From Rhodoplanes sp963712435 (GTDB lineage: Bacteria > Pseudomonadota > Alphaproteobacteria > Rhizobiales > Xanthobacteraceae): a DNA stretch of 64,000 bases. Positions 28,926 to 37,796 of the stretch are shown in pieces. The DNA is taken from the NCBI GenBank assembly GCA_963712435.1, contig CAVQIB010000001.1, forward strand, positions 434,001 to 498,000, given 5' to 3'. A program made the translations under genes and the position numbers. Every line of letters begins with the position of its first letter. The first letter of the stretch is position 1. A model generated the notes under the pieces. It had not been told where the DNA came from. It worked only from the letters and a program-made list of their open reading frames with translations, and made no database searches.

Positions 28926-29490
28926 ATGACCGGGTTGGACGAGAGTAAAGAATTCATCCCGCTGCAAGATCGCCGTGCTCACCGTGTCCGACACGCGCAC
29001 GCACGAGGACGACCGGTCCGGCGCGACCCTTGCGGAGCGCATTGCGGCGGCAGGTCATGCGGTCGCCGACCGCGCGATTGCGCCCGACGACATCGGCGCG
29101 ATCCGCAGCCGGGTCGAGACCTGGATCGCCGATCCCGAGATCGACGTCGTGATCACGACGGGCGGCACCGGCTTCACCGGCCGCGACGTCACGCCCGAAG
29201 CGGTCGAGCCGCTGTTCGAGAAGAAGATGGACGCGTTCGCGACCCTCTTCCTGCTCGTGAGCTTCCAGAAAATCGGCACCTCGGCGATCCAGACGCGGGC
29301 GACGGCGGGCGTCGCGCGGGCGACCTATATCTTCTGCCTGCCGGGATCGCCCGGCGCGTGCAAGGACGCCTGGGACAACATCCTCGTCAATCAGCTCGAT
29401 TATCGCTACCAGCCGTGCAACTTCGTCGAGCTGATGCCGCGGCTCGACGAGCATCTGCGCCGCCCGAAGGCGACAGGGGCGACGCTGTAG
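28926..29490 (+). CDS. moaB: Molybdenum cofactor biosynthesis protein MoaB (one frameshift near 28962)
   Basis: A MogA/MoaB-type protein that handles molybdopterin adenylylation, about 187 residues. The core is KIAVLTVSDTRTHEDDRSG, VITTGGTGFTGRDVTPEAV (the substrate loop) and CLPGSPGACKDAWDNILVNQLDYRYQPCNFVELMPRL. ATG 28926 gives MTGLDESKEFIPL; one extra C in CCGCTGCAAGATC near 28962 is needed to continue into KIAVLT. The long open frame begins only at GTG 28975. Preceded by YpfJ by 42 bases. Confidence 0.9.
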
Positions 29491-29512
29491 AACTTTGCTC
29501 GAAGCGGTCCGC

Positions 29513-30325
29513 TCACGCTTTGGCCGCTTCTTCCGCCCAGACGCGAAAGTCCGACAATTCGCCGGGTCCGAAAATGTGCGTCAGCGGCACGTCGGCGGCG
29601 TCGCGCCCATGCGCGATGAGGATACGCCCGACCCGCGGCGCGTTGTTGCGCGGATCGAAGGCGTGCCACCGCCCGCCGAGATAGACTTCGATCCATGCCG
29701 CGAAATCCATCGGCGCATACGGCGGAGGCAGGCCGATGTCGGTGATGTATCCCGTGCAGTAGCGCGTCGGGATGTTCAGGCAGCGGCAGAAGGCGACCGC
29801 AAGATGCGCGAAGTCGCGGCAGACTCCGTGGCGCTCCACATAGGTTTCGTAGGCGGTCTTGGTGGGGCGCGAATGCTCGTAGCCGAAGGTGATGTGATCA
29901 TGCACGAAGTCGCAGATCGCCTGCACGCGCGGCCAGCCGAGCGGCGTATGTCCGAACAGGCGCCACGCATCGTCGGACAGGCGATCGGTCTCGCAATAAC
30001 GGCTGCCGAGCAGAAACAGCATGCTCTCGACCGGCAGGTGCTGGACCTGATGCTGGAGCGCAGCGAGATCGATCGGATCGGGCATGCCTGAATCCCGCAC
30101 GACCGTATCGGTGCGAAGGCTGAATTGTCCGGCCGGCGCCACCAGGCGCGTGCACCAGTTTCCGAAGCTGTCGCGATAGCCTTCCAGAGGGACCGACGGG
30201 TCGGTCATCAGGTAATCCGGACGCTCCAGATCGGAAAAACGCGAGGAGTGCACGTTCAGCGTTACGATCATCGGCGTTGTCTGCGGAAAATGAAAGCCAA
30301 GCTGACATCCGACGTGAATACGCAT
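29513..30325 (-). CDS. Transglutaminase family protein
   Basis: A 270-residue transglutaminase-like protein of the bacterial type with an N-terminal beta domain. MRIHVGCQLGFHFPQTTPMIVTLNVH is the usual start. The catalytic set is ERHGVCRDFAHLAVAFCRCLNIPTRYCTGY (Cys), DFAAWIEVYLGGRWHAFDP (His and Asp). IKYEHS-like FGYEHSRPTKTAYETY precedes the catalytic cysteine. Such proteins are often found beside a circularly permuted ATP-grasp and an alpha-E protein, but neither is present here. The second transglutaminase-like gene in the window (21354-22031) is a different, shorter type. Confidence 0.88.
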   Translation of the reverse strand: MRIHVGCQLGFHFPQTTPMIVTLNVHSSRFSDLERPDYLMTDPSVPLEGYRDSFGNWCTRLVAPAGQFSLRTDTVVRDSGMPDPIDLAALQHQVQHLPVESMLFLLGSRYCETDRLSDDAWRLFGHTPLGWPRVQAICDFVHDHITFGYEHSRPTKTAYETYVERHGVCRDFAHLAVAFCRCLNIPTRYCTGYITDIGLPPPYAPMDFAAWIEVYLGGRWHAFDPRNNAPRVGRILIAHGRDAADVPLTHIFGPGELSDFRVWAEEAAKA

Positions 30326-30805
30326 GCGGGCTCCGTAATCTTGGAACGGCGGCTTTTCGTCGACGCGCGGCCCTGGCGATAATCAATGTAACCCAAGCCC
30401 CCGGAGCAATTTCCGTTCCAGTCGCGTCGCAACTCGCCGTTTGCCGGGCAGCCAGGCGATCTGCACGGCTGTCCGGCCATCTCTCCGATCGTCATGCACT
30501 GCGCAAGCGGAGCATCCAGCAATCACGACGAATGCTTCAAAAATCCTCAAATACCGGGGCTACTGGATCGTCCGCTCGCGCGGACGATGACGAAGAACGG
30601 GTTCGCGCGACCGTGTCCCGAACCCGGCGAACACGCAGTCACGCCGTTCGTCTCAATGACTTCGCCGCATTCGGAAAACCGCAACCGCACAGCCGTGGCT
30701 CGGCCCGGCATCCTGCTTCCCCCTCCCGCGTCGCTGCGCTCGCTCCCTCCCCCGCTCGCGGGGAAGGGTTGGGGAGGGGGCGGATGGCCGCTCAAGCTTG
30801 GTTCT
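30326..30805. other. 480-base intergenic stretch with two repeats, no gene
   Basis: No reading frame with codon pattern or recognisable motif was found. Near 30570-30593 TCGTCCGCTCGCGCGGACGA is a perfect 8-base-arm palindrome. From 30718 to 30781 lies a GC-rich repeat rich in CCCTCCC and GGGGAGGGGG, of the same family as those in tilS and mutY. Either could end the minus-strand MarR-GNAT transcript. Confidence 0.5.
30718..30781. repeat. GC-rich palindromic repeat (tilS/mutY family)
   Basis: CCCCCTCCCGCG... at the left pairs with ...GGGGAGGGGGCGG at the right around the stem CCCCGCTCGCGGGG (about 30750-30763). This intergenic copy shows that the elements inside tilS and mutY belong to a dispersed family. 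Confidence 0.65.
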
Positions 30806-31732
30806 TTACAGGTCGCGCTCCCAGGTCTCGCCGACGAGATCGTGGCCGAAGCTGCAGTGCCGCTCCTCCTTCACTAGCCGGAATCCGGTGCGCTGATAGA
30901 TCGCCCGCGCCCCGGTGAGGATGCTCTGCGTCCACAGGGTGATGCGGCGGTAGCGGGCCTCGCGCGCAAAGCGGACGCATTCGTCGACCAGGAGACGCCC
31001 GACGCCGGCGCCGCGCGCCTGCGGCTCGACCAGCAACAGGCGCAGCTTCGCGACGTCATCGCCGCCCTTCACCAGAAACACCGATCCGACCGGGGCGCCG
31101 TCGATCTCGGCGATCCAGCACCGCTCGCGCGCGGAATCGAATTCGCGCAGAAACTGCGCCACGATCCCGGCGACCAGCGCTTCGAAAGCCGCGCCCCAGC
31201 CATACTCCTGCAAATAGCGCGTGGCGTGGCTCGACAGCACCCAGCCCATATCGCCCGCCCGGTGCGTGCGCAGCACGACGGCGGGGGCGGCCTTGTCCGG
31301 ATCCAACGCGCGTTCGATCGTGCGCATGGCGTCGACAAGGCTGCGCTGACGCGGCTCGGGCAGCGTTTCCAGCATGGCGGCGACCAGGCGATGCGAGCCG
31401 CGGTCGAGCGTCCGGAACGCGGTTCGGCCCTTGGCGCTGAGCGTCAGCCGCGTTTGCCGGCCGTCCTCGGGCGAGGGCCTGCGGGTGATCAGGCCTGCCT
31501 CGGCGAACGCGCCGAGGATGCGGCTCAAATAGCCGTGGTCGAGCCCGAGCGCGCCGGCGACCACGCTCGCCGTCGTCTCCCCGGCCTGTCCAAGCTCGTA
31601 CAGAACGCGCGCCTCTGTCAGAGAGAAGCGGGTGTCGACGAGGCCATCCCGCAACAGGCCGATCTGGCGGGTGTAGAAGCGGTTGAACTGGCGGACGGCG
31701 GCGACGCGCGCCGCAAGATCGGGCATGGGCAT
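30806..31732 (-). CDS. MarR-family regulator fused to GNAT acetyltransferase
   Basis: A two-domain protein of 308 residues. The first half is a MarR-type winged helix (TRFSLTEARVLYELGQAGETTASVVAGALGLDHGYLSRILGAFAEAGLI). The second half is a GNAT acetyltransferase: CWIAEIDGAPVGSVFLVKG, KLRLLLVEPQARGAGVGRLLVDECVRFAREARYRRITLWTQ (acetyl-CoA loop QARGAGVGRLL) and AIYQRTGFRLVKEERHCSFG. Fusions of this kind are known across proteobacteria; effector and acetyl acceptor are not known. I took ATG 31732 (MPMPDLAARV). The AT-rich GTAATTGTTTGCTTGAGTC stretch upstream (about 31765-31783) is a likely promoter area. Confidence 0.88.
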   Translation of the reverse strand: MPMPDLAARVAAVRQFNRFYTRQIGLLRDGLVDTRFSLTEARVLYELGQAGETTASVVAGALGLDHGYLSRILGAFAEAGLITRRPSPEDGRQTRLTLSAKGRTAFRTLDRGSHRLVAAMLETLPEPRQRSLVDAMRTIERALDPDKAAPAVVLRTHRAGDMGWVLSSHATRYLQEYGWGAAFEALVAGIVAQFLREFDSARERCWIAEIDGAPVGSVFLVKGGDDVAKLRLLLVEPQARGAGVGRLLVDECVRFAREARYRRITLWTQSILTGARAIYQRTGFRLVKEERHCSFGHDLVGETWERDL

Positions 31733-31806
31733 CGAGCCACGGTGAAACAAGGTGACAGAGTCACGTAATTGTTTGCTTGAGTCAAGCAGCTCGCGCGGGT
31801 GGTGGA

Positions 31807-32400
31807 TCAGCCGCCGCCGTCGTCGAACGGGGTGATCGCGCTGCGCAGCCGGACGAGACGGCCGGTTCCGATCCGCCGCAAAAGGTCGGCCTCCGGATCG
31901 CCCGCTTCCAGCCCATGCCCGCCGATGGACGCGTAGAACTCCCGGCTGATCATCAGCCCCTGCTCGGCGGCGGGGGTCCGCCGCAGCGCCTCCTTGAGGA
32001 GGGCGAGCGTCTGCGCGGCCAAGGAGCGGCCGGCCTGCGCCAATGGCTGCGCGCGGAACACCGCCGCCGCCTCCACCCTGCCGCGCCGCTCGGCGTCCGT
32101 CGTGAAGCGCAAGGCCTCCTCGCCCCAGCCCGTTTCCAGCACGGTTCCCGCCCGCAGGAAGAGCAGCCAGGAGCCGCGCGCCGCGGCGACCGCCTCCCGC
32201 AACCGCGTCGCGAGCGGCGCGCCGGAGACGAGCAAGGTGCAGCCCGCAATGTCGGCGATCTCGCCCGTTTCGTCGTCCGATCCCGCGTCCGCGATCACGA
32301 CGTCGCGCACGACGCCCGCGACCGACGCGCTGACCAGCATTGCGAGCGTGCACACCAGCGCGCGCTCGCTGTTTCGGGTGGGGATGACGACGCTCAGCAT
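31807..32400 (-). CDS. Glycosyltransferase family 2-like protein
   Basis: A 197-residue protein beginning MLSVVIPTRNSERALVCTLAML, the GT-A fold nucleotide-binding strand of family 2 glycosyltransferases. DVVIADAGSDDETGEIAD resembles the DxSxDxT region. The middle (SWLLFLRAGTVLETGWGEEALRFT) matches the xxxDxD area of the fold, though a clear DxD is replaced by RAGT, so catalysis is uncertain. No membrane segments. It diverges from a GNAT gene at 32466. It may be a short stand-alone transferase in envelope sugar metabolism. Confidence 0.75.
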   Translation of the reverse strand: MLSVVIPTRNSERALVCTLAMLVSASVAGVVRDVVIADAGSDDETGEIADIAGCTLLVSGAPLATRLREAVAAARGSWLLFLRAGTVLETGWGEEALRFTTDAERRGRVEAAAVFRAQPLAQAGRSLAAQTLALLKEALRRTPAAEQGLMISREFYASIGGHGLEAGDPEADLLRRIGTGRLVRLRSAITPFDDGGG

Positions 32401-32465
32401 GATCCGCGCTCGGATTTATGGTTGGATCGCCCGCATGGCGAGGAAGTCTGGTCTGACAGGCGGCA

Positions 32466-32906
32466 ATGGGAGGGACTGTGGAAGCCTCAACAGAGATTTC
32501 GGTGCGCCGTCTGCCCCCGGCCGAGTGGAGGCAGGCGTACCCGATCATCGTACAACTGCGCCCGCATCTCGACGAGGCCGCGTTCCTCCGCGCGGTCGAG
32601 CGCCAGAGCCATTCCGGCTACGAGCTCGTCGGCGCCTTCCGCGCCGGCGCGCTCGTCGCCGTTCTCGGCATGCGGCCGGTGCACACGCTCGCCCGCGGGC
32701 CGCATCTGCATATCGACGACCTCGTGACCCACGAGGGCGCGCGCCGCAGCGGTCTCGGACGCGCGCTGATGGGCTTCGCCGAAGCCGACGCCCATGCGCG
32801 GGGCATGGAGGCGGTCCATCTCGATGCGCGTCCGGCCGCGATTCCCTTCTATACCGCCTTGGGATACGCATTCCACCCCTCGCCTTCCATGCGCAAGGTG
32901 TTCTGA
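32466..32906 (+). CDS. GNAT family N-acetyltransferase
   Basis: A 146-residue acetyltransferase. The strand-loop region HLHIDDLVTHEGARRSGLGRALMGFAEADAHARGMEAVHLDA contains the acetyl-CoA pyrophosphate loop (RRSGLGRAL). It ends AIPFYTALGYAFHPSPSMRKVF, the usual FY-x-LGF end. The acceptor cannot be inferred. The gene starts 66 bases from the divergent glycosyltransferase and precedes the radical SAM gene by 80 bases. Confidence 0.88.
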   Translation: MGGTVEASTEISVRRLPPAEWRQAYPIIVQLRPHLDEAAFLRAVERQSHSGYELVGAFRAGALVAVLGMRPVHTLARGPHLHIDDLVTHEGARRSGLGRALMGFAEADAHARGMEAVHLDARPAAIPFYTALGYAFHPSPSMRKVF

Positions 32907-32986
32907 AAGAGCTGCTTGGCTGACCTTCCGGCAGGCCTCACGCTTTTTTGTTCTTGTTATGTTCTGATCTGTGCTAAGCGAACGGC

Positions 32987-34138
32987 ATGGCCAGATCGTC
33001 CTCCAACGCTGTCCGCCGCCCTTCGCCGGAACCGCCGCAAGCGGGACCGGCGGATGGCGTGCTTGGCGCGGCCGTCGACGGGGCGCGGCGGCGCGGGCGC
33101 GGCGCGCAGTCGAACGCAACCGGCCGCTACGAGCCGATCGCCCGCGTCGCCTTCGACGACGGCTGGCAAAGCCTGGAAAACCTGCCGCCTTTCGCCACCA
33201 GCGTCGCCGTCGACACCGCGCGCAAGGTCATCACCCGCAACGATTCTCCCGACATTTCCTTCGACCGCTCGATCAACCCCTATCGCGGCTGCGAGCACGG
33301 CTGCGTCTACTGCTTCGCGCGGCCGACCCACGCCTATCTCGGCCTCTCGCCCGGAATCGACTTCGAATCGAAGCTGTTCATGAAGCCGGATGCGCCCGAA
33401 CTGCTCGCACGCGAGCTGTCGGCCGCCACCTACGTCCCGCGCACCATCGCGATCGGCACCAATACCGATCCGTACCAGCCGATCGAGCGGCGCTACGAAT
33501 TGATGCGGCGCATCCTCCAGGTGCTGGAAAAAGCCGGGCATCCGGTCGGCATCGTAACCAAGTCCGACCTGATCCTGCGCGACATCGACATTCTCTCCCG
33601 CATGGCGCGCCGCCGGCTGGTGCGCGTCGCGATGTCCGTGACGACGCTGGATGCGACGCTCGCCCGCGCGATGGAGCCGCGCGCGCCGACCCCCGCGCGG
33701 CGGCTCGCCGCGCTGCGCGGGCTCGCGGCGGCGGGCGTGCCCGCCTCCGTCATGGTCGCCCCGGTGATCCCGGCGATCAACGACCCCGAGATCGAGCGCA
33801 TTCTCGATGCGGCCGCGGCGGCGGGCGTCGAGGGAGCGGGCTACGTCCTGCTCCGCCTGCCGCTCGAGGTGCGCGACCTTTTCCGCGAATGGGTCGCCGC
33901 CCATTTCCCCGATCGCGAGAAGCACGTGTTCGCGCTTATCCGGCAGATGCGCGGCGGCAAGGATTACGATTCCGCCTTCGGCAAGCGCATGACCGGGAGC
34001 GGCCCCTATGCCTGGATGCTCGGACGGCGGTTCGAGACCGCCTGCGCGCGGCTCGGCCTCAACGAACGCAAGACTGCGCTCACGACCGAGCATTTCTCCC
34101 CGCCGCGCCCGCCCGCGGCGCAGCTGAGCTTGTTCTAG
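32987..34138 (+). CDS. PA0069 family radical SAM protein
   Basis: A radical SAM enzyme of the PA0069/Rv2578c (SplB-related) family, 383 residues. The cluster motif CEHGCVYCFARPTH sits about residue 103, in the family context NPYRGCEHGCVYCFARPTHAYL. Other family blocks are TIAIGTNTDPYQPIERRYELMRRIL, GIVTKSDLILRDIDIL and MVAPVIPAINDPEIERIL. The end is EHFSPPRPPAAQLSLF. The N-terminal 60 residues are arginine- and proline-rich. The biochemical reaction is not known. ATG 32987 is preceded by AACGGC only, a weak ribosome site. Confidence 0.92.
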   Translation: MARSSSNAVRRPSPEPPQAGPADGVLGAAVDGARRRGRGAQSNATGRYEPIARVAFDDGWQSLENLPPFATSVAVDTARKVITRNDSPDISFDRSINPYRGCEHGCVYCFARPTHAYLGLSPGIDFESKLFMKPDAPELLARELSAATYVPRTIAIGTNTDPYQPIERRYELMRRILQVLEKAGHPVGIVTKSDLILRDIDILSRMARRRLVRVAMSVTTLDATLARAMEPRAPTPARRLAALRGLAAAGVPASVMVAPVIPAINDPEIERILDAAAAAGVEGAGYVLLRLPLEVRDLFREWVAAHFPDREKHVFALIRQMRGGKDYDSAFGKRMTGSGPYAWMLGRRFETACARLGLNERKTALTTEHFSPPRPPAAQLSLF

Positions 34139-34207
34139 CGTTCAGCCTGCCGCTCATCTCCTGCGCCGCCCCGCGCGCACTTGCCTAGGCACGGCGGACC
34201 GGCCACC

Positions 34208-34995
34208 ATGGGGCATGAGTTCGCAAGCCCCTTGAATGCAGCACGCCGCGCCTTCCGCTTGCCGAGGCGCCGGTCCGCCCGACCTTCAAGCGCGAGCGCG
34301 CCGCGATCAAGCGCGGCGTCTGGCCGGTCGCCGGCTGCGACGAGGCGGGCCGCGGTCCGTTGGCCGGGCCGGTCGTCGCCGCAGCGGTGATTCTCGACCC
34401 CAAGCGCATCCCGCGCGGGCTCAATGACTTAAAAAAACTCACCCCGGAGCGGCGCGAGATCCTCTATGCGCGCATCTGCGCCACCGCCGAGGTCGGCGTC
34501 GCGGTCGCCTCGCGCGCCCGCATCGACCGCGACAATATCCGGCAGGCCTCGCTATGGGCGCTCGCCCGGGCGGTCAAGGCGCTCCCGACGCAGCCACGCT
34601 TTGTCTTTGTCGACGGGTGCGACCGCATCGAGGCCGCCTGCGATTGCGAAGCGGTGATCAGCGGCGATGCGCTCGTGCTCTCGATCGCGGCGGCTTCCAT
34701 CGTCGCCAAGGTCGCGCGCGACCGCCTGATGGCGCAGGTGGGCGCGGCCCATCCGGGCTACGGCTTCGAGCGCCACATGGGCTACAGCGTGCCGGAGCAC
34801 TTCCGGGCGCTGACGCGGCTCGGACCGACGATTCATCATCGCCGCTCGTTCGCCCCGGTCGCGGTGGCCTATGGGGACATGCCCCTGGCGACGCCCGCCG
34901 ATGTCGGGTTGCCGCTCGAACCCCCGCCTGTCCCGCCGCCGATCGAAACGGAGGCGCCGGCACGCTACGCGCTTCCGCGTCCCGGCGCAGTTTGA
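34208..34995 (+). CDS. rnhB: Ribonuclease HII (one frameshift near 34262)
   Basis: RNase HII cleaves RNA at misincorporated ribonucleotides in DNA. The active site aspartate-glutamate pair is in VAGCDEAGRGPLAGPVVAAAVIL. FVFVDGCDRI supplies the third acidic residue, and LSIAAASIVAKVARDRLM is a family block, followed by HPGYGFERHMGYSVPEHFRAL. ATG 34208 gives MGHEFASPLNAARRAFRLP; one missing base near 34262 connects it to EAPVRPTFKRERAAIKRGVWPVAGC. The long open frame starts only at TTG 34360, inside the active site, which is not natural. The radical SAM gene lies 70 bases upstream. Confidence 0.93.
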
Positions 34996-35116
34996 TACCA
35001 CGCATGGTCGACCCGACCGGCCGCTCAGCCGCCGCGACATCCGATGCGTCGCGGCGCAGGGCGCCGGTCACCCTGCCGTTGTCCCGGGCCCGCGCATGTG
35101 TGGCGGCGTTCGGGTC

Positions 35117-36652
35117 ATGAGCTTCCCGCTTAGAACCATTCGGCCGCCGATGCTGCATGTCTCCCTGTTCGTCGAATTGCTGCGTTCGCAGCCGCGCTTC
35201 ATGGTGTGGGCGGCGGCGATCGCCCAGGCGGCCTTGTGGTGGCTCGTCCCGGTTCTGTTCTATTCCGCGCCTCCGGGCGACCTCCCGCTGACCATCGTGG
35301 TCGGCCACGAGTTCAATCTCGGCTCCTACTGGGGGCCCCCCCTCGCCTACTGGCTCGCGGACATCGCCTTCGTCCTCGCCGGAATGCCCGGCGTCTACCT
35401 GCTCGCCCAGGCCTGCGTCGTCGTCACCTATTGGGCGGTGTTCCGCCTCGGCCAGTCCATTGTCGGCATTCACCACGCGGCGATGGCGGTGCTCCTGATG
35501 ATCGGCATCTCCGCCTTCTCGGTGCCGACCCCGACCTTCGGCCCCCCGATCCTGGCGATGCCGCTCACCGCGCTCGCGCTCCTGCACTACTGGCGGGCGC
35601 TGGGCGAAGGCAAACGCAGCTATTCGTTCGTGCTCGCGGGAGAACTCGCGCTCCTGATCCTGACCACCCATGCCGGCATTGTTCTGCTCGCCGCGATCAT
35701 CGGTTTCACCCTTGCAACCGCGCGCGGGCGGGCGATGCTGCTGACCATCGAGCCGTGGATCGCGGCGATCATCATCGCGGTGATCCTGTTTCCGCACCTG
35801 ATCTGGCTCGACATGTCGGGCGTGGGGTGGGCCTGGCTCGCCCGGCTGCGCGCCGAGCGCGCGGCGGAAGGTCCGGTGTTCTTGTGGCTGCGCCAGGTTT
35901 CCGCGGTCGCAACCGCGCATATCGGCGCCCTGGTGCTGGTCGGCCTTACGTCCGGCTGGGGCAGCGTCGGCGAAAAGCCGGCCGTCTTCCAGCGCGACCC
36001 GCTGACCCCGTTCGAGCGCCGGTTCGTCCTGTTCTTCGCGCTTGCGCTGCCGGTTGCGGCGACGCTGATCGCGGCGATCCTCGGCGAGCGCAGTCCGGTC
36101 GGGCGGATAAGCCCGAATATCGTGCTCTCGGGTCTCGCGATCGTCGTGCTCGCGGGCAATACGATCGAGCTGCACCGACAATGGCTGACGGGTCTTGCCT
36201 GGAGCGTGTTGCTGATCGCCCCGCCCACCTTTGCCGCCGCGGGCCTCGCCACGATGCCCTTTGTCGCCACCACGCCCGCCGTGACCGCCCAGCCGGCGAA
36301 GACGATCGGGCGCTTCTTCGGCGATACGTTCGAGCGGCGAACCGGCAAGCGGCTCCGCATCGTCGCCGGCGACCAGCGGCTCGCCTCGCTGATCGCCCTC
36401 TATGCGCGGGGACGTCCGAGCCTCTATCTCGACAGCGCGCCCGAACGAACGCCGTGGGTCACCGCCGAGGAGCTGCAGCGCGACGGCGCCATCGTCGTGT
36501 GGCCGACGACGGACACCGCCGGCGCGCCGCCGCCCGAGATCAGAGCGCGCTTTCCCGATCTCGTTCCCGAAGTGCCGCGCGCCTTCGACTATCCCGTTCA
36601 AGGGCGCCTGCCGCTCCTGCGCATCGGCTGGGGCATGCTGCGTCCGCAGTGA
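35117..36652 (+). CDS. ArnT/family 39-like glycosyltransferase, multi-helix membrane protein
   Basis: A 511-residue integral membrane protein of the dolichyl-phosphate-mannose/ArnT (GT-C) type. Eight or more hydrophobic helices are visible (for example AAAIAQAALWWLVPVLFY, MAVLLMIGISAFSVPTP, GELALLILTTHAGIVLLAAIIGFTLA, IAAIIIAVILFPHLIWL). The first loop holds DLPLTIVVGHEFNLGSYWGPPLAYWLAD, where GT39 enzymes usually have a D-E/D pair; here an aspartate and the histidine-glutamate of GHEF are candidates. The sequence PFVATTPAVTAQP begins a C-terminal soluble part. It may transfer sugar to lipid A or other envelope lipids, but the donor is not known. ATG 35117 chosen over 35153. Confidence 0.85.
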   Translation: MSFPLRTIRPPMLHVSLFVELLRSQPRFMVWAAAIAQAALWWLVPVLFYSAPPGDLPLTIVVGHEFNLGSYWGPPLAYWLADIAFVLAGMPGVYLLAQACVVVTYWAVFRLGQSIVGIHHAAMAVLLMIGISAFSVPTPTFGPPILAMPLTALALLHYWRALGEGKRSYSFVLAGELALLILTTHAGIVLLAAIIGFTLATARGRAMLLTIEPWIAAIIIAVILFPHLIWLDMSGVGWAWLARLRAERAAEGPVFLWLRQVSAVATAHIGALVLVGLTSGWGSVGEKPAVFQRDPLTPFERRFVLFFALALPVAATLIAAILGERSPVGRISPNIVLSGLAIVVLAGNTIELHRQWLTGLAWSVLLIAPPTFAAAGLATMPFVATTPAVTAQPAKTIGRFFGDTFERRTGKRLRIVAGDQRLASLIALYARGRPSLYLDSAPERTPWVTAEELQRDGAIVVWPTTDTAGAPPPEIRARFPDLVPEVPRAFDYPVQGRLPLLRIGWGMLRPQ

Positions 36653-36683
36653 CGCACAAGGCTGTTCCGCGCGATTGCGTCCG

Positions 36684-37688
36684 TCAGTGATAGCTTTCAC
36701 CCTCGCGCACCTTGCCGCGGAAGACCCAATACACGAAGACGACATAGCCGAGGATGAGCGGCAGCAGCACCAGCGTGCCGGCCAGCATGAAGGCCTGGCT
36801 CGACCGCGCCGCCGCGGTCGCATAAATCGTCAGCACGGGCGGCACGAGATATGGATAGGTCGAGATCACGAGGCCGAGATAGCCGAGCAGAAAGAGCCCG
36901 AGCGCGCCGATGAAGGGGACCACCTCGTAACCGCGCTCGACGCTGCGCCAGACCGTCAACGCAACGAGGCCGGTGACCACCGGCACCGGCCACAGCACAT
37001 AGATGTTGGGGACGGAGAACCAGCGTTCGAAGATGCGCGCGTGCGCGAGCGGGGTCCAAAGGCTGACCGCCGCCATGAATCCGATGACGACGAGCAGCAG
37101 GGCCTTCGCCTGCGTGCGGGCGCGGTCGGCGACGGGTCCTTCCGTCTTCATGATCAGCCAGGTCGCGCCGAGCAGGGCATAGCCCGCCACAACGCCCAAG
37201 CCGCATAGCGCCGCAAATGGGGTCGCCCAGTCGAACGGGCCGCCCGCAAAGGCGGCGTTCTCGACGCGGATGCCCTGGATGAGGCCGCCGAGGATCACGC
37301 CTTGCGCGATCGAGGCGACGAGCGAGCCGCCCGCAAAGGCGATGCTCCAGAACGCGGTCGCATTCGCGTCGGGGGCGCGGAACTCGAACGCGACGCCGCG
37401 CAGCACCAGCGCCAGCAGCATGACGATGATCGGCAGATAGAGCGCCGGCATGATCACCGCGTAGGCGATCGGGAAGGCGACCAGCAATCCGCCGCCGCCC
37501 AGCACCAGCCAGGTCTCGTTGCCGTCCCAGAAGGGCGCGACCGAAGCCATCATCTGGTCGCGCTGCCGCTCCGTTTCGGCGAACGGGAACAAGATGCCGA
37601 CGCCGAGATCGAACCCGTCGAGCAGCACATACATCGCAACGGCGATTCCGATCAGCGCCGCCCATATGGTTGTGAGATCCCACTCCAT
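36684..37688 (-). CDS. cydB: Cytochrome bd ubiquinol oxidase subunit II (cyanide-insensitive type)
   Basis: CydB, 334 residues, stabilises the quinol oxidase that reduces oxygen to water. The signature MEWDLTTIWAALIGIAVAMYVLLDGFDLGVGILFPF is complete, with VAPFWDGNETWLVLGGGGLLVAFPIAYA following. About eight membrane helices are visible. The downstream gene order (cydA then cydB) and absence of cydDC or a small cydX match the CIO type often found in alphaproteobacteria. It lies 108 bases after cydA on the same strand; a palindromic repeat separates them. Confidence 0.95.
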   Translation of the reverse strand: MEWDLTTIWAALIGIAVAMYVLLDGFDLGVGILFPFAETERQRDQMMASVAPFWDGNETWLVLGGGGLLVAFPIAYAVIMPALYLPIIVMLLALVLRGVAFEFRAPDANATAFWSIAFAGGSLVASIAQGVILGGLIQGIRVENAAFAGGPFDWATPFAALCGLGVVAGYALLGATWLIMKTEGPVADRARTQAKALLLVVIGFMAAVSLWTPLAHARIFERWFSVPNIYVLWPVPVVTGLVALTVWRSVERGYEVVPFIGALGLFLLGYLGLVISTYPYLVPPVLTIYATAAARSSQAFMLAGTLVLLPLILGYVVFVYWVFRGKVREGESYH

Positions 37689-37722
37689 GGCGTCTCACCC
37701 GGAAGGGCGCTGCAAACCGCAT

Positions 37723-37764
37723 CCTCTCCCGTTCGCACGGGGGAGGATGAACGCGGATCGAGCG
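37723..37764. repeat. Palindromic repeat between cydA and cydB
   Basis: CCTCTCCCGT (37723-37732) pairs with ACGGGGGAGG (37737-37746). The continuation GATGAACGCGGATCGAGCG matches the repeat copy inside mutY nearly base for base. Intergenic, so it shows the normal location of this family. Confidence 0.75.
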
Positions 37765-37796
37765 ATCATTTTTTCCATCGGGGCACTCGGCTTGCC

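Noticed and set aside
34658..36823. A 721-codon open frame on the minus strand opposite the GT39-like gene
   Set aside because: Arginine-rich low-complexity shadow of a clear multi-helix membrane protein.
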